Source: Fictibacillus halophilus | GTDB lineage: Bacteria > Bacillota > Bacilli > Bacillales > Fictibacillaceae | NCBI RefSeq assembly: GCF_016401385.1 | Contig: NZ_JAEACF010000001.1 | Location: 744,001 to 808,000 of the forward strand | Length of the DNA stretch: 64,000 nucleotides | Direction of reading: 5' to 3' | Shown here: positions 41,337-49,916 of the stretch, in pieces | Numbering within the stretch: the stretch's first letter is position 1 | How the letters are laid out: each line of letters opens with the position of its first letter | Made by a program: the position numbers and the translations under genes | The notes under the pieces: generated by a model | Seen by the model: the letters and a program-made list of their open reading frames with translations, nothing else | The model's database searches: none | Told to the model about the DNA's origin: nothing

Positions 41337-41434
41337 CCAATTTTTGTGAGAATAGGTTTTAAGTATACAAATTAATGGTAAACAAGGAGGAGGTATGCCA
41401 TATTTTCTGTGTACATAGGGGGAAACAGTAGAAC

Positions 41435-42268
41435 ATGGAGCAACAATTGAGGGAATTAGGGAAAAAGATCATTGAACATAAATATGATCTATCAAAGAAA
41501 ATTGATGAGGTGCGCTTATCACGTGGTGAGCAACCAGCAGATCTTACGGAGTTTGTGCTGAAATTACGGGGAGAACTATTTTCATTCTTTGGACAAGCTC
41601 TTTATGAAGACATGAGAACATCTGAAGAGCAATTTATTAGCTGGGGAAGAAAGAATGGTGAGCTTGCTGTTCAACACGAAGTTCCATTAGATAAAGCCTT
41701 AAGCAGTACTAGGTACTATAGAATGGTACTATGGAATTTCATTCGTAACGAAATGAACAACGAGAAATTCACCGTTGAAACAGTTCTGAAAGCTGCATCG
41801 ATCATCGACCCATTATTGGATGAAACGGTACATGCTTTTAGTGTCGCATACGTTGAAAATAATAATCGTGTACTTGGATTGGCTCGAGAAGCGATTGAAG
41901 AGCTCTCTGTACCTGTTGTAAGATTGACAAGAGCAGTTGCAGTTCTTCCACTCGTAGGTACGATTGATACGCATCGGTCAAAGTTGATTATGGAAACGTC
42001 CCTTCAAAAATGCATGGAATTACAAATCGAACATCTATTTATCGATCTATCTGGTGTAGCAGTGATTGATACGATGGTAGCTCATAATTTATTTAAAGTT
42101 ATCAATTCTCTTAAGCTTTTAGGTGTTAATGTAACCTTGAGCGGGATGAGACCTGAGCTCGCACAAACAGTCGTATCGCTAGGAATCAGTTTCGACGGAT
42201 TTTCTATTGCTGGAAACTTGTATCAGGAGCTTGAAGCGATGGGGATACGACCTCAAAAGAATAAATAA
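41435..42268 (+). CDS. RsbR-type stressosome STAS protein
   Basis: A 277-residue RsbR paralogue. The N-terminal half (1-150) is all-helical and non-haem-globin-like or RsbRD_N-like, presumably the sensor. After a linker helix comes the STAS domain (about 160-270) with the two phospho-acceptor areas of RsbR: Thr176/Thr179 in LVGTIDTHRS and Thr213 in VIDTMVAHN. In B. subtilis these proteins build the stressosome with RsbS, are phosphorylated by RsbT and set off sigma-B. No rsbS, rsbT or sigB lies nearby, so this is a stand-alone extra paralogue. Ribosome site is GGGGGAAAC; a terminator follows. Confidence 0.86.
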   Translation: MEQQLRELGKKIIEHKYDLSKKIDEVRLSRGEQPADLTEFVLKLRGELFSFFGQALYEDMRTSEEQFISWGRKNGELAVQHEVPLDKALSSTRYYRMVLWNFIRNEMNNEKFTVETVLKAASIIDPLLDETVHAFSVAYVENNNRVLGLAREAIEELSVPVVRLTRAVAVLPLVGTIDTHRSKLIMETSLQKCMELQIEHLFIDLSGVAVIDTMVAHNLFKVINSLKLLGVNVTLSGMRPELAQTVVSLGISFDGFSIAGNLYQELEAMGIRPQKNK

Positions 42269-42272
42269 AATA

Positions 42273-42310
42273 AAAATACTTGCCTTTTTATTAAGGCAGG
42301 TATTTTTTTC
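42273..42310 (+). terminator. terminator of the RsbR-like gene
   Basis: AAAATACTTGCCTT pairs with AAGGCAGGTATTTT (one mispair/G-U) and is followed by T residues. Confidence 0.85.
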
Positions 42311-42362
42311 TAGTATAAAAAGAACGTTTGTTCGCATATAATATAAAAAAGGAGGTTGCTTC

Positions 42363-42572
42363 ATGACTAACTTATTAATGAGATGCATAGAAGAACGAGT
42401 TGGAATAGAAATGATCTACCTCTCACAAAAAGGTGATATTTCACATCGGGTTGTAATTCCATACTCTTTTGACGGTCAAACCATTAAAGGATACTGTTCA
42501 GCCAGAAAGCAGATTCGAAGTTTTCACATAAGAAACATATTATCCGTACATTCACGTTTTTTGTCTTCTTGA
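42363..42572 (+). CDS. free-standing WYL-like domain protein
   Basis: A 69-residue protein that corresponds to little more than a WYL-type SH3-like domain: VGIEMIYLSQKGDISHRVVIPYSF, then GYCSARKQIRSFHIRNILSV with the paired Arg residues such domains use to bind nucleotides or nucleic acid. Usually a WYL domain is fused behind a helix-turn-helix; here none is present. AAAGGAGG lies nine bases before the ATG. The YhjD-like gene starts 17 bp later, so the two probably act together. Family is moderately sure, function unknown. Confidence 0.68.
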   Translation: MTNLLMRCIEERVGIEMIYLSQKGDISHRVVIPYSFDGQTIKGYCSARKQIRSFHIRNILSVHSRFLSS

Positions 42573-42588
42573 GATTGGAGGGATTGTC

Positions 42589-42948
42589 GTGCAATATGGA
42601 AGCGAAGAAGAGCGTTCGCTTATTGAAAAATTTGTGATGTATCCGATTTTACTTACAGTGTTTAATCGAGATCTGCAGATTATTAACGGCTCTCCATTTA
42701 AATTGAGACAGCCATACGTTGCATTAGTAGAGCAAATTATGAATCAAATCAGCAAGGATCTATTTGATGTAAGAATCGAATTGAGAAAACGAAGAATTAA
42801 AGTAATGGATGCACGGCGTGAGGAAGATATTACAGAATATGAAATCTTTATTAGGGGTTACCGTGAGATTATGAGGTTTCCAAACATCCATCTAAAAAAT
42901 AAAGCAGAAACTCTTATGCTTTATTATCTACAAGTGACCATAGAATAA
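42589..42948 (+). CDS. YhjD-like conserved protein
   Basis: A 119-residue soluble protein, mainly helical and basic. It resembles B. subtilis YhjD as I recall it (a Bacillus protein of about 120 residues, unknown function): FVMYPILLTVFNRDLQII then LRKRRIKVMDARREEDITEY and IRGYREIMRF. Start is GTG at 42589 after GGAGG. It is cotranscribed with the WYL-like gene. No catalytic motif is visible. Confidence 0.7.
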   Translation: MQYGSEEERSLIEKFVMYPILLTVFNRDLQIINGSPFKLRQPYVALVEQIMNQISKDLFDVRIELRKRRIKVMDARREEDITEYEIFIRGYREIMRFPNIHLKNKAETLMLYYLQVTIE

Positions 42949-43055
42949 TGGATAAAGCGTGCAAGTTTCATTTTTTATAACAACTGTATACAATGAACGT
43001 ATTGCAGGAACATAAGATAATGATAATAGGATTAGAATTTGAATTGAGGAACGTT

Positions 43056-43709
43056 ATGGAACACTTTATCCAGCTAGCCAGAAAATTGAACAAGGAGATT
43101 ATGATTGAAAGTCAGAGCCCTTTTGATCCGGTATGTCCCGTTAATACTCCACACCCTTGGCAGATGCTAGGCTGTGGGAATTATGCAGCGGTTTTTTCAC
43201 ATCCCGATCATCCAGATTATGTAGTTAAGATTTATGGCAGGGATGAGCACGAATTATTAGAGGAAAAAAAGGTTTATGATCGACTAGGCACACACCCAGG
43301 ATTTTCTGTTTGCTATTATTCGGAACAACGGTTTTTAATCTTAAAACGTATTGAAGGAATGACTCTTTACGACTGCGTGCATAAAGGAGTAAAGATCCAT
43401 GAAAATGTGATTTATGACATTGACGAAGCAGTAAGGCATGCGAGAGACAAGGGATTGTTTCCTAATGATGTGCATGGGAAAAATGTGATGATATCCAATA
43501 ATAGAGGAATTATTGTGGATGTTTCTGATTTTAGTCGATATGAAACTTGCAGAAAATGGAAGGATTTACGAAGGGCTTATTTCACCATTTACAAGAAAAC
43601 TCTTTATCACTTTCCCATAAAGATTCCGTATTTTGTTTTGAACGGAGTAAGGATAGGGTATAGGTACTACAGAAAGTTAAAAATATCCAAAAGTAAAGGT
43701 CATAAATAA
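43056..43709 (+). CDS. protein-kinase-like fold protein
   Basis: About 217 residues with a shortened kinase fold. It has a Gly-rich loop GCGNYAAVF, the ATP-anchoring Lys in YVVKIYG, a catalytic-loop equivalent LFPNDVHGKNVMI (NDVHGKN in place of HRDLKxxN) and a metal-binding Asp in IVDVSDF. The C-lobe is short and ends in a basic Tyr/Lys-rich tail. B. subtilis YbdM and YrzF are kinases of this small type. The frame opens at 42993 and also has ATG 43020; ATG 43056 after GAGGA is my choice, though 43020 cannot be excluded. Substrate unknown. Confidence 0.75.
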   Translation: MEHFIQLARKLNKEIMIESQSPFDPVCPVNTPHPWQMLGCGNYAAVFSHPDHPDYVVKIYGRDEHELLEEKKVYDRLGTHPGFSVCYYSEQRFLILKRIEGMTLYDCVHKGVKIHENVIYDIDEAVRHARDKGLFPNDVHGKNVMISNNRGIIVDVSDFSRYETCRKWKDLRRAYFTIYKKTLYHFPIKIPYFVLNGVRIGYRYYRKLKISKSKGHK

Positions 43710-43734
43710 TAGGTCTAATGAATCATTAAAATCG

Positions 43735-43764
43735 TTGGCACAAATTACCTAAGTAGGATATAAT
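43735..43764 (+). promoter_or_regulatory. promoter of the c-di-GMP riboswitch transcript
   Basis: TTGGCA (43735-43740), an 18-bp spacer and a perfect TATAAT (43759-43764). The aptamer begins about 25 bp later. Confidence 0.75.
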
Positions 43765-43787
43765 AACTATAAATCAATAGAAACCTT

Positions 43788-43880
43788 TGTTATTAAGGGC
43801 AAACCAGTTGAAAAGCTGGGACGCAAAGCTATGGGCCTAAAGTATGGTGAACATGCAATGGCAGCCGGTTGCCAAAGGGA
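43788..43880 (+). ncRNA. cyclic-di-GMP-I (GEMM) riboswitch aptamer
   Basis: The conserved GEMM-I landmarks occur in order: AGGGCAAACC, a GAAA tetraloop closed by CAGTT/AGCTG, GGGACGCAAAGC, then GGGCCTAA, and ATGGCAGCCGGTTGCC. P1 closes between GGCAA and TTGCC. This class binds c-di-GMP and controls genes for its making, breakdown or effects. Here it heads two diguanylate cyclases, so it should report on the messenger they make. An intrinsic terminator at 44008 is the likely switch. Confidence 0.96.
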
Positions 43881-43908
43881 AACGGACTCATGTTTAGACA
43901 CAAGCGTT

Positions 43909-43980
43909 TCTATGAAGCTTTAATTTTAAAGTGTGTAGTTAGAAGGACTTATCACACTTTAATAATCAAGCGGTCATAGA
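43909..43980 (+). ncRNA. long imperfect hairpin between riboswitch and terminator
   Basis: TCTATGA (43909-43915) can pair with TCATAGA (43974-43980), AGCTT with AAGCG in part, and AAAGTGTG (43928-43935) with CACACTTT (43953-43960). The result is a stacked 72-base structure not needed for the aptamer. It may be a second regulatory element or a spacer. Confidence 0.5.
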
Positions 43981-44007
43981 GGTTTAAAGTATCTAAAACA
44001 TAAATAG

Positions 44008-44040
44008 AAGCCATTCCCTTTATTAGGTGATGGCTTTTTG
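44008..44040 (+). terminator. intrinsic terminator of the riboswitch leader
   Basis: AAGCCAT pairs with ATGGCTT, with further CCCTT/AGGTG contact inside, and a five-T run follows 35 bp before the first cyclase gene. It is the probable expression platform. Confidence 0.82.
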
Positions 44041-44074
44041 TATGTAATTTTTGAGGAATTTGAGGGGTTGTAGA

Positions 44075-45025
44075 ATGGAAAACTTCCAACTAGACTTACG
44101 CGCACTCAAAAAAAACTTGTTGCCAGGATTTATGAAGTCTATTCCAGCTATGATACATACACACAAAGAGCATCTAAGAAATAATGAAGACTTTCATACG
44201 TTTTTAAACGGTTTTGTTGAGCAATATGAAAAGATACTAGAGAAATTTTTACGCGGAATCGTGCATGCTGTCTTTTTAGAAGAAGAACGATTTGAGTCTT
44301 TTTTAAAACATGGAGAACAAAAAGCATTTCGTTCAGGTATTCATTTTTTAAGACATCAACGAATTCCTCATCAAGCATTAGCGTGTTTTACAACGAGTAT
44401 TAGTGAATCTGTTTTATTTGAAGTAAAAAAAGCAACGATAAACGAGCCGTTAGTGATACAACTGTTCATGTTAGATCGTTGGAATCGGATTTCTCACAGA
44501 GCTGTAACAGGATTTCTAAGCGGTTTCTCCTCTCAACAATTTAAAGATCTTAAAGAGATTAGCATTCGCGATCCACTAACAAATCTGTATAATCGCCGTT
44601 ACTTTTATGATTGTTTAGAAAAAGAGCTCACAAAAGCGCACAAACTAAAACTTCCTCTTACACTTGTCATGTTCGATATTAATAATTTTAAATTAATCAA
44701 TGATGAGCTAGGACATCACGCAGGTGATGAAATTCTTCAGCAGATCGCAGAACTTTCCAAGCGGTTAAAATTGTTCTCTGGATTTAGATTTGGTGGAGAT
44801 GAATTTGTTTTTCTATTACCAGGAATCACTGAAAATGAAGCGTACATCTTAATTGAAAAGCTAGAGAGTCAACTTATCGTTTGGAATGATTCCATCTCAT
44901 TAGCATACGGTGCAATAGAACTACTTGCAGATGCTTGCGAGAATATCGATTATTATCTACAGCTGGCTGATGAGCGGATGTACACGAACAAAAGAGCTAG
45001 GAGTGAAAATAAATCACTCATTTAA
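44075..45025 (+). CDS. diguanylate cyclase with helical sensor domain
   Basis: A soluble 316-residue protein. Residues 1-150 are an all-helical sensor resembling the helical N-domain of RsbRD/globin-like sensors; 165-310 form a GGDEF domain with an intact active site FGGDEF (about 239-244) and upstream DPLTNLYNRR and FDINNFKLIND. It should make c-di-GMP from two GTP. The usual inhibitory RxxD site before the active loop is absent, so product inhibition may be lost. The ATG at 44075 follows GAGGGG. It is the first gene after the c-di-GMP riboswitch. Confidence 0.92.
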   Translation: MENFQLDLRALKKNLLPGFMKSIPAMIHTHKEHLRNNEDFHTFLNGFVEQYEKILEKFLRGIVHAVFLEEERFESFLKHGEQKAFRSGIHFLRHQRIPHQALACFTTSISESVLFEVKKATINEPLVIQLFMLDRWNRISHRAVTGFLSGFSSQQFKDLKEISIRDPLTNLYNRRYFYDCLEKELTKAHKLKLPLTLVMFDINNFKLINDELGHHAGDEILQQIAELSKRLKLFSGFRFGGDEFVFLLPGITENEAYILIEKLESQLIVWNDSISLAYGAIELLADACENIDYYLQLADERMYTNKRARSENKSLI

Positions 45026-45094
45026 TCAATGTGAAATAAGGGCCTTTCTGCAATGTTTTTTCGCAGATCGTATAATGCAAAGGAAGATGACTGC

Positions 45095-46168
45095 ATGAAA
45101 GATTCATTTACGATTACCGAACACCGTTCTGAAACCATATCGTCTTTATTACGGTGGTTCTTTTTAGTACTTTGTATACCTGTTTTTTATTATCAACCTA
45201 TTTCAAGCGTGCTCAAATATGAAACGGATACTTTTCCGATTCTCTTTATAATAGGGATCATATATATGACATCCACACAAATCGTATTGCATAGATTGCC
45301 TGAGACGTCTTTGTACTACCGTGTCTTTACCAGGGGTGGCATTGTTTTTGATTGTCTCGCTTACGCCTGGTTGATGCAGCTTTCAGGTGGAGCTGACAGC
45401 CCGTTTGTTTCTGTAGGTTATTTAATCGTTATTCATGCCGCTCTGTATTGGAGGTTAAGGGGTGCCTTCATAGTAGGAACAGCGAGTTTTGCCATCCTCT
45501 GCTACTTTTTCATAAGAGATAGCGGATATATGAACACACTTTCTTCCTTTGAATTTTTGATGAAAAGTATCTTCTTATGGTTAATTGCTTTTTACGGAGG
45601 TGTGATTGCTTCTAAAGAAAGACAATATTATTTTGAGAAGACTATGTATCAGCTTCAATCGGAACAAGACTATTTAACAGGTTTGCTGAATCATCGAAAA
45701 TTTCAAGAAGACGTCTTGGAAAAGACAAAACAGAATAAGCCTTTTACACTTGTGTTATGTGATATTGATCGTTTTAAATGGTTTAACGATCAGCATGGTC
45801 ATTTAATCGGTGATGAAGTGCTTAAGCTTGTTGGAGCTACATTTAAACGCTTCATTTCTCTAAAAGAAGGAGAAACTTATCGATATGGAGGAGAAGAGTT
45901 TGCCTGGATTCTCCATACGACATGCTTAGCAGAAGTGAAAAATACAGTAGAAACAATCAATTGTCATTTAGAAAACTTTCCGTACACGTCAGATGAAAAG
46001 GCGTTGCCTGTTACACTTAGTTATGGCATTGCGAATTATGTAGAAGGTGAAAAACCTTCGCAGATTATCCAAAGAGCTGATATGCTGCTATACGAAGCAA
46101 AGGCAGCAGGGAGAAATACATGTAAACTGGATACTGTCAGAGTGGAGGAAAATCAGCTAACGTTGTAG
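45095..46168 (+). CDS. membrane-bound diguanylate cyclase
   Basis: A protein of about 357 residues with some five or six N-terminal membrane helices (20-190) and a C-terminal GGDEF domain with active site YGGEEF and upstream DYLTGLLNHRKF and CDIDRFKWFND. GGEEF is fully competent in this family. No RxxD inhibitory site precedes it. The start at 45095 has AAAGGAAG upstream; the frame opens earlier at 45053. It follows the first cyclase by 69 bp with no terminator between, so both should be under the same riboswitch. The signal sensed by the membrane part is unknown. Confidence 0.9.
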   Translation: MKDSFTITEHRSETISSLLRWFFLVLCIPVFYYQPISSVLKYETDTFPILFIIGIIYMTSTQIVLHRLPETSLYYRVFTRGGIVFDCLAYAWLMQLSGGADSPFVSVGYLIVIHAALYWRLRGAFIVGTASFAILCYFFIRDSGYMNTLSSFEFLMKSIFLWLIAFYGGVIASKERQYYFEKTMYQLQSEQDYLTGLLNHRKFQEDVLEKTKQNKPFTLVLCDIDRFKWFNDQHGHLIGDEVLKLVGATFKRFISLKEGETYRYGGEEFAWILHTTCLAEVKNTVETINCHLENFPYTSDEKALPVTLSYGIANYVEGEKPSQIIQRADMLLYEAKAAGRNTCKLDTVRVEENQLTL

Positions 46169-46279
46169 CGGTTTTCCTTTTTTGTTTTGTAAAGCTAGCT
46201 GTCTATTTTAAAAAGTAGTTGATTTCGTTTAGGGCGATTCCTCGTTATCGTGTAATCTTGTTTTTTGCATTAAACCGGT

Positions 46280-46308
46280 TTGATACGTTTACAGAACTAT
46301 CCTATAAC
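46280..46308 (+). promoter_or_regulatory. promoter of the addBA-sbcDC operon
   Basis: TTGATA (46280-46285), exactly 17 bp, and TATAAC (46303-46308). A second weaker pair (TTGATG near 46347, GATAAT about 16 bp on) lies closer to addB. 46211-46236 just upstream is a degraded copy of the dispersed repeat. Confidence 0.65.
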
Positions 46309-46412
46309 TACCAGGAGAAAGTGATTCTTTTTAAAGGTGGGAGCCTTTGATGTCCTAGTAGATTATGAGATAATAGAGTTAGAATTCAAGTGCGGAACAG
46401 GGGATGAACATA

Positions 46413-49400
46413 ATGAGTTTGCAATTTATTTTGGGACGATCCGGCAGCGGAAAGTCCCACTCTGTATTTAAGGAGATTCAAAGAGAACTTACAGACCGTC
46501 CTTCAGGAAATCCGATCATCTATCTTGTACCAGATCAGATGACTTTTCAATCAGAGTATAAGCTAGCATCAACACCTAATCTATCCGGAATGATGCGTAC
46601 GCAAGTATTTAGTTTCTCAAGGCTTGCTTGGCGTATTCTTGGTGAGACCGGTGGTTTGACAAGAATGCATATCACTTCTACCGGAATAAGAATGATGCTG
46701 CGAAAAATCGTCGAACAAAAAAAAGAAGATCTTAAAATCTTTCGAAAAGCCTCTGAACAAAGTGGTTTTTACGAATTGCTTGAGTTAATGACCACAGAGC
46801 TTAAACGATATTGTGTTAGTGCAGAAGATCTTTCGTGGAATGCTGAAACACTGCTTTCGCTTGGTCAAAAAGAAAATAATAAAAAAGTGCTTCAGGATAA
46901 ATTATCCGATCTGAGTGTCATTTCAAGTGCCTTGGATGAGGCGCTGATTGGGAAGTATGTTGATTCAGAAGATTATTTACGTTTGCTTCAAGCAAAGCTT
47001 CCCTTATCCGAGAGCATTAAGGAAAGTGAAATTTACATAGATGGATTTCATTCTTTTACTCCACAAGAACTAGAAGTTACGGCGGGATTACTGGCTCACG
47101 CCAAAAAAGTAACCATTGCCCTTACGACCGATGAAACTTTTACTTCGGAGTCAGAGCCTCATGAGCTAGATTTGTTTTATATGACAAAAAAGACTGTTCA
47201 GTCATTAACAGCGCAGGCAAAAGAACTCGGTGTATTTGTGGAAGAACCGATTTATCTTCATGAGAAACCAAAGTTTAATTCAAGGGCAATCGCTCATATT
47301 GAAGAGCAGTATGATCGAAGACCGGCTATACCGTCTACCAAACATGAAGGGGTACAAGTAGCTGCAGCTGTAAATGTTCGATCAGAAGTGGAGGGAGCAG
47401 CAAGGAAAATTGCAGAACTCGTTCGCGATCAAGGTTATAGATATCGTGATATCGCTGTAACAGTACGAAATACAGGTAGTTATCAAACACTAATTGAAAC
47501 GGTATTTACAGATTATGAGATACCTGTTTTTCTAGATCAAAAAAAATCTATGCTTCACCATCCACTGATTGAGCTTATACGTTCGTCATTAGATATTGTT
47601 TTAAAGAATTGGCGCTATGAAGCTGTTTTTCGAGCCGTTAAAACAGATATGCTCTATCCGCTGGACGAGATAAGAAAAACGACTTCTGAGATGAGACGTT
47701 GTATGGATGAACTTGAAAACTATGTATTAGCACTTGGTATTCAAGGCAGAAGGTGGACAGATTCAAAACCTTGGAAATATAAAAGATTCAGAGGGTTCGA
47801 AGCAGAAGATTTTGGAAAGACCACCCGTGATGATGAAAAAGAACAGCTGATCAACGATATGCGGGATATGATTGTATCCCCATTGAGTCGTTTATCTAAA
47901 AACCTGTCAAACAGCAAAAGTATCATTCAATATTGCAAAAGTCTTTATCAGTATCTTGAAGATCTAAATGTACCGATGAAACTTGAACGCTTGAGAATTC
48001 ATGCGGAATCAGCAGGCAAACTACGAGCGGCATCTGAACATGGTCAAGTTTGGAATGCGGTGTTAGGTCTTCTCGATGAGATGGTAGAGTTGACTGGTGA
48101 GGAAGAACTTTCGAAAGAAACGTGGATGCAGATGCTTGAAACAGGGCTCGAGAGCCTTAAGTTTGCTCTTGTTCCTCCTTCACTAGATCAGGTTTTAGTA
48201 GGAACAATGGAAAGGTCTCGTTTTACGGATGTAAAAGTAAATTTTGTTCTCGGCGTAAATGATGGAATCATTCCGTTAAAACCAAAAGATGATGGATTGC
48301 TTTCAGAAGATGAAAGAGAAGCTCTTGATCGAAACGGTGTGGTGCTTGCACCGACTGCACGCAGAAAGCTGCTTGATGAGCAGTTTATGATCTATCTGGC
48401 ATTAACGAATGCTAGTGACCATCTGTTTGTGTCGTATGCCCTAGCAGACGAGGAAGGGAAAACGATGCAGCCTTCTATGGTCATACAGCGATTGCATGAC
48501 CTTTTCCCAGATTTAAAGGAAGAACTATATCAAAACGAACCCACTGCACAAAATGATATGGATTTCGTGCAGCATCCAATAAAAAGTATCTCTTTTTTAA
48601 GTGCGCAACTCAGAGAATGGAAAAAGGGTTATCCGATTTCTTCTGTTTGGTGGGATGTATACAATTGGGTGATTGAAGACAAAGAGTATGATTTCTATGC
48701 GAAGCGAGCTCTTTCTTCTCTCTTCTATTTTAATCGAGAAGCACCTCTCAATTCATCGGTATCAAGAGATCTTTATGGCGATAAGATTTTAACGAGCATC
48801 TCGAGGATGGAGCTTTTTCAGTCATGTCCATTTTCTCAGTTCATGTCGTATGGGCTAAAGCTAAAAGAACGGCAAATGTACAAGCTTGAAGCGCCCGATA
48901 TCGGACAGCTTTTTCATGCTGCGTTAAAACAGATGAATGACTCGCTTCAACAAAGAAGCGTAGCTTGGAGTGACCTTTCAAAAGGAGACTGTTATCGTTT
49001 GGCAGGAGACATTGTTGAACTCTTAGCACCACAGCTTCAGCATGAGATCTTGTTAAGTTCGAACAGACATCTTTACATCAAGAAGAAGCTAAAAGAAGTC
49101 GTGGGAAAAGCTTCACACATATTAAGTCAGCACGCGAAGGCGAGCGGTTTCACTCCAGCAGGTCTTGAATTAGCATTTGCTTCTGGTGCAACATTGCCAC
49201 CATTAACGTATAAATTGCCCAATGGAACGACTATGGAAGTTATAGGGCGTATCGATCGTGTTGATACGGCAAAAAGTTCAAAAGGACTTCTTATGCGCGT
49301 GATTGATTATAAATCCAGCTCGACAGGTCTCAACTTAGCTGAGTTATATCATGGCATTGCTCTGCAGATGCTGACCTATCTAGATGTGGCGGTCACACAT

Positions 49401-49916
49401 TCAGAAAGCTGGCTGGGTGAAGAGTCCGTTCCAGCAGGCGTTTTGTATTTTCATGTACACAACCCGCTTTTAAATCAAAAGAAACTGCTTAGTGTGGAAG
49501 AAATCGAAAAAGAAGTGTTAAAGAAGTTTAAGATGAAAGGTTTAGTTCTTGCTGAAGAGGAAGCCGTTCACCTTATGGACAGTACTATGGAAAAGCGTTC
49601 TTCTATCATTCCTGTCGCCCTAACTCAAAAAGGATTTCATAAGTCACATTCTTCCGTGGCCTCAAGAGAGCATTTTGACACGATGCGAAAACATGCTCGA
49701 AAGATGGCAGTGAACAGTGGAGAAGGGATTACAAACGGGGTGATCGATATCTCTCCTTATGAGATGAAGAAAAAAACACCTTGTACGTTCTGTTCGTATA
49801 AACCTGTTTGCCAATTTGATCAAACACTTGAAGAGAACCAATACCGTCAACTTCGTTCAGAAAAAGATGACGTCATTCTAGAGAAAATGCATGAGGAAGG
49901 AGGAAATGTGAATTGA
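46413..49916 (+). CDS. addB: ATP-dependent helicase/nuclease subunit B
   Basis: A 1167-residue subunit of the AddAB helicase-nuclease, which unwinds and trims broken DNA ends until it meets Chi and then loads RecA. The N-terminus holds a Walker A (GRSGSGKS), VPDQMTFQ follows, and the C-terminal nuclease (VIDYKSS) is framed by the four iron-sulfur cysteines: one in FQSCPFSQF and three in CTFCSYKPVC. The ATG at 46413 follows CAGGGGATG. Its TGA overlaps the TTG start of addA by four bases, so translation is coupled. Length is normal. Confidence 0.96.
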   Translation: MSLQFILGRSGSGKSHSVFKEIQRELTDRPSGNPIIYLVPDQMTFQSEYKLASTPNLSGMMRTQVFSFSRLAWRILGETGGLTRMHITSTGIRMMLRKIVEQKKEDLKIFRKASEQSGFYELLELMTTELKRYCVSAEDLSWNAETLLSLGQKENNKKVLQDKLSDLSVISSALDEALIGKYVDSEDYLRLLQAKLPLSESIKESEIYIDGFHSFTPQELEVTAGLLAHAKKVTIALTTDETFTSESEPHELDLFYMTKKTVQSLTAQAKELGVFVEEPIYLHEKPKFNSRAIAHIEEQYDRRPAIPSTKHEGVQVAAAVNVRSEVEGAARKIAELVRDQGYRYRDIAVTVRNTGSYQTLIETVFTDYEIPVFLDQKKSMLHHPLIELIRSSLDIVLKNWRYEAVFRAVKTDMLYPLDEIRKTTSEMRRCMDELENYVLALGIQGRRWTDSKPWKYKRFRGFEAEDFGKTTRDDEKEQLINDMRDMIVSPLSRLSKNLSNSKSIIQYCKSLYQYLEDLNVPMKLERLRIHAESAGKLRAASEHGQVWNAVLGLLDEMVELTGEEELSKETWMQMLETGLESLKFALVPPSLDQVLVGTMERSRFTDVKVNFVLGVNDGIIPLKPKDDGLLSEDEREALDRNGVVLAPTARRKLLDEQFMIYLALTNASDHLFVSYALADEEGKTMQPSMVIQRLHDLFPDLKEELYQNEPTAQNDMDFVQHPIKSISFLSAQLREWKKGYPISSVWWDVYNWVIEDKEYDFYAKRALSSLFYFNREAPLNSSVSRDLYGDKILTSISRMELFQSCPFSQFMSYGLKLKERQMYKLEAPDIGQLFHAALKQMNDSLQQRSVAWSDLSKGDCYRLAGDIVELLAPQLQHEILLSSNRHLYIKKKLKEVVGKASHILSQHAKASGFTPAGLELAFASGATLPPLTYKLPNGTTMEVIGRIDRVDTAKSSKGLLMRVIDYKSSSTGLNLAELYHGIALQMLTYLDVAVTHSESWLGEESVPAGVLYFHVHNPLLNQKKLLSVEEIEKEVLKKFKMKGLVLAEEEAVHLMDSTMEKRSSIIPVALTQKGFHKSHSSVASREHFDTMRKHARKMAVNSGEGITNGVIDISPYEMKKKTPCTFCSYKPVCQFDQTLEENQYRQLRSEKDDVILEKMHEEGGNVN

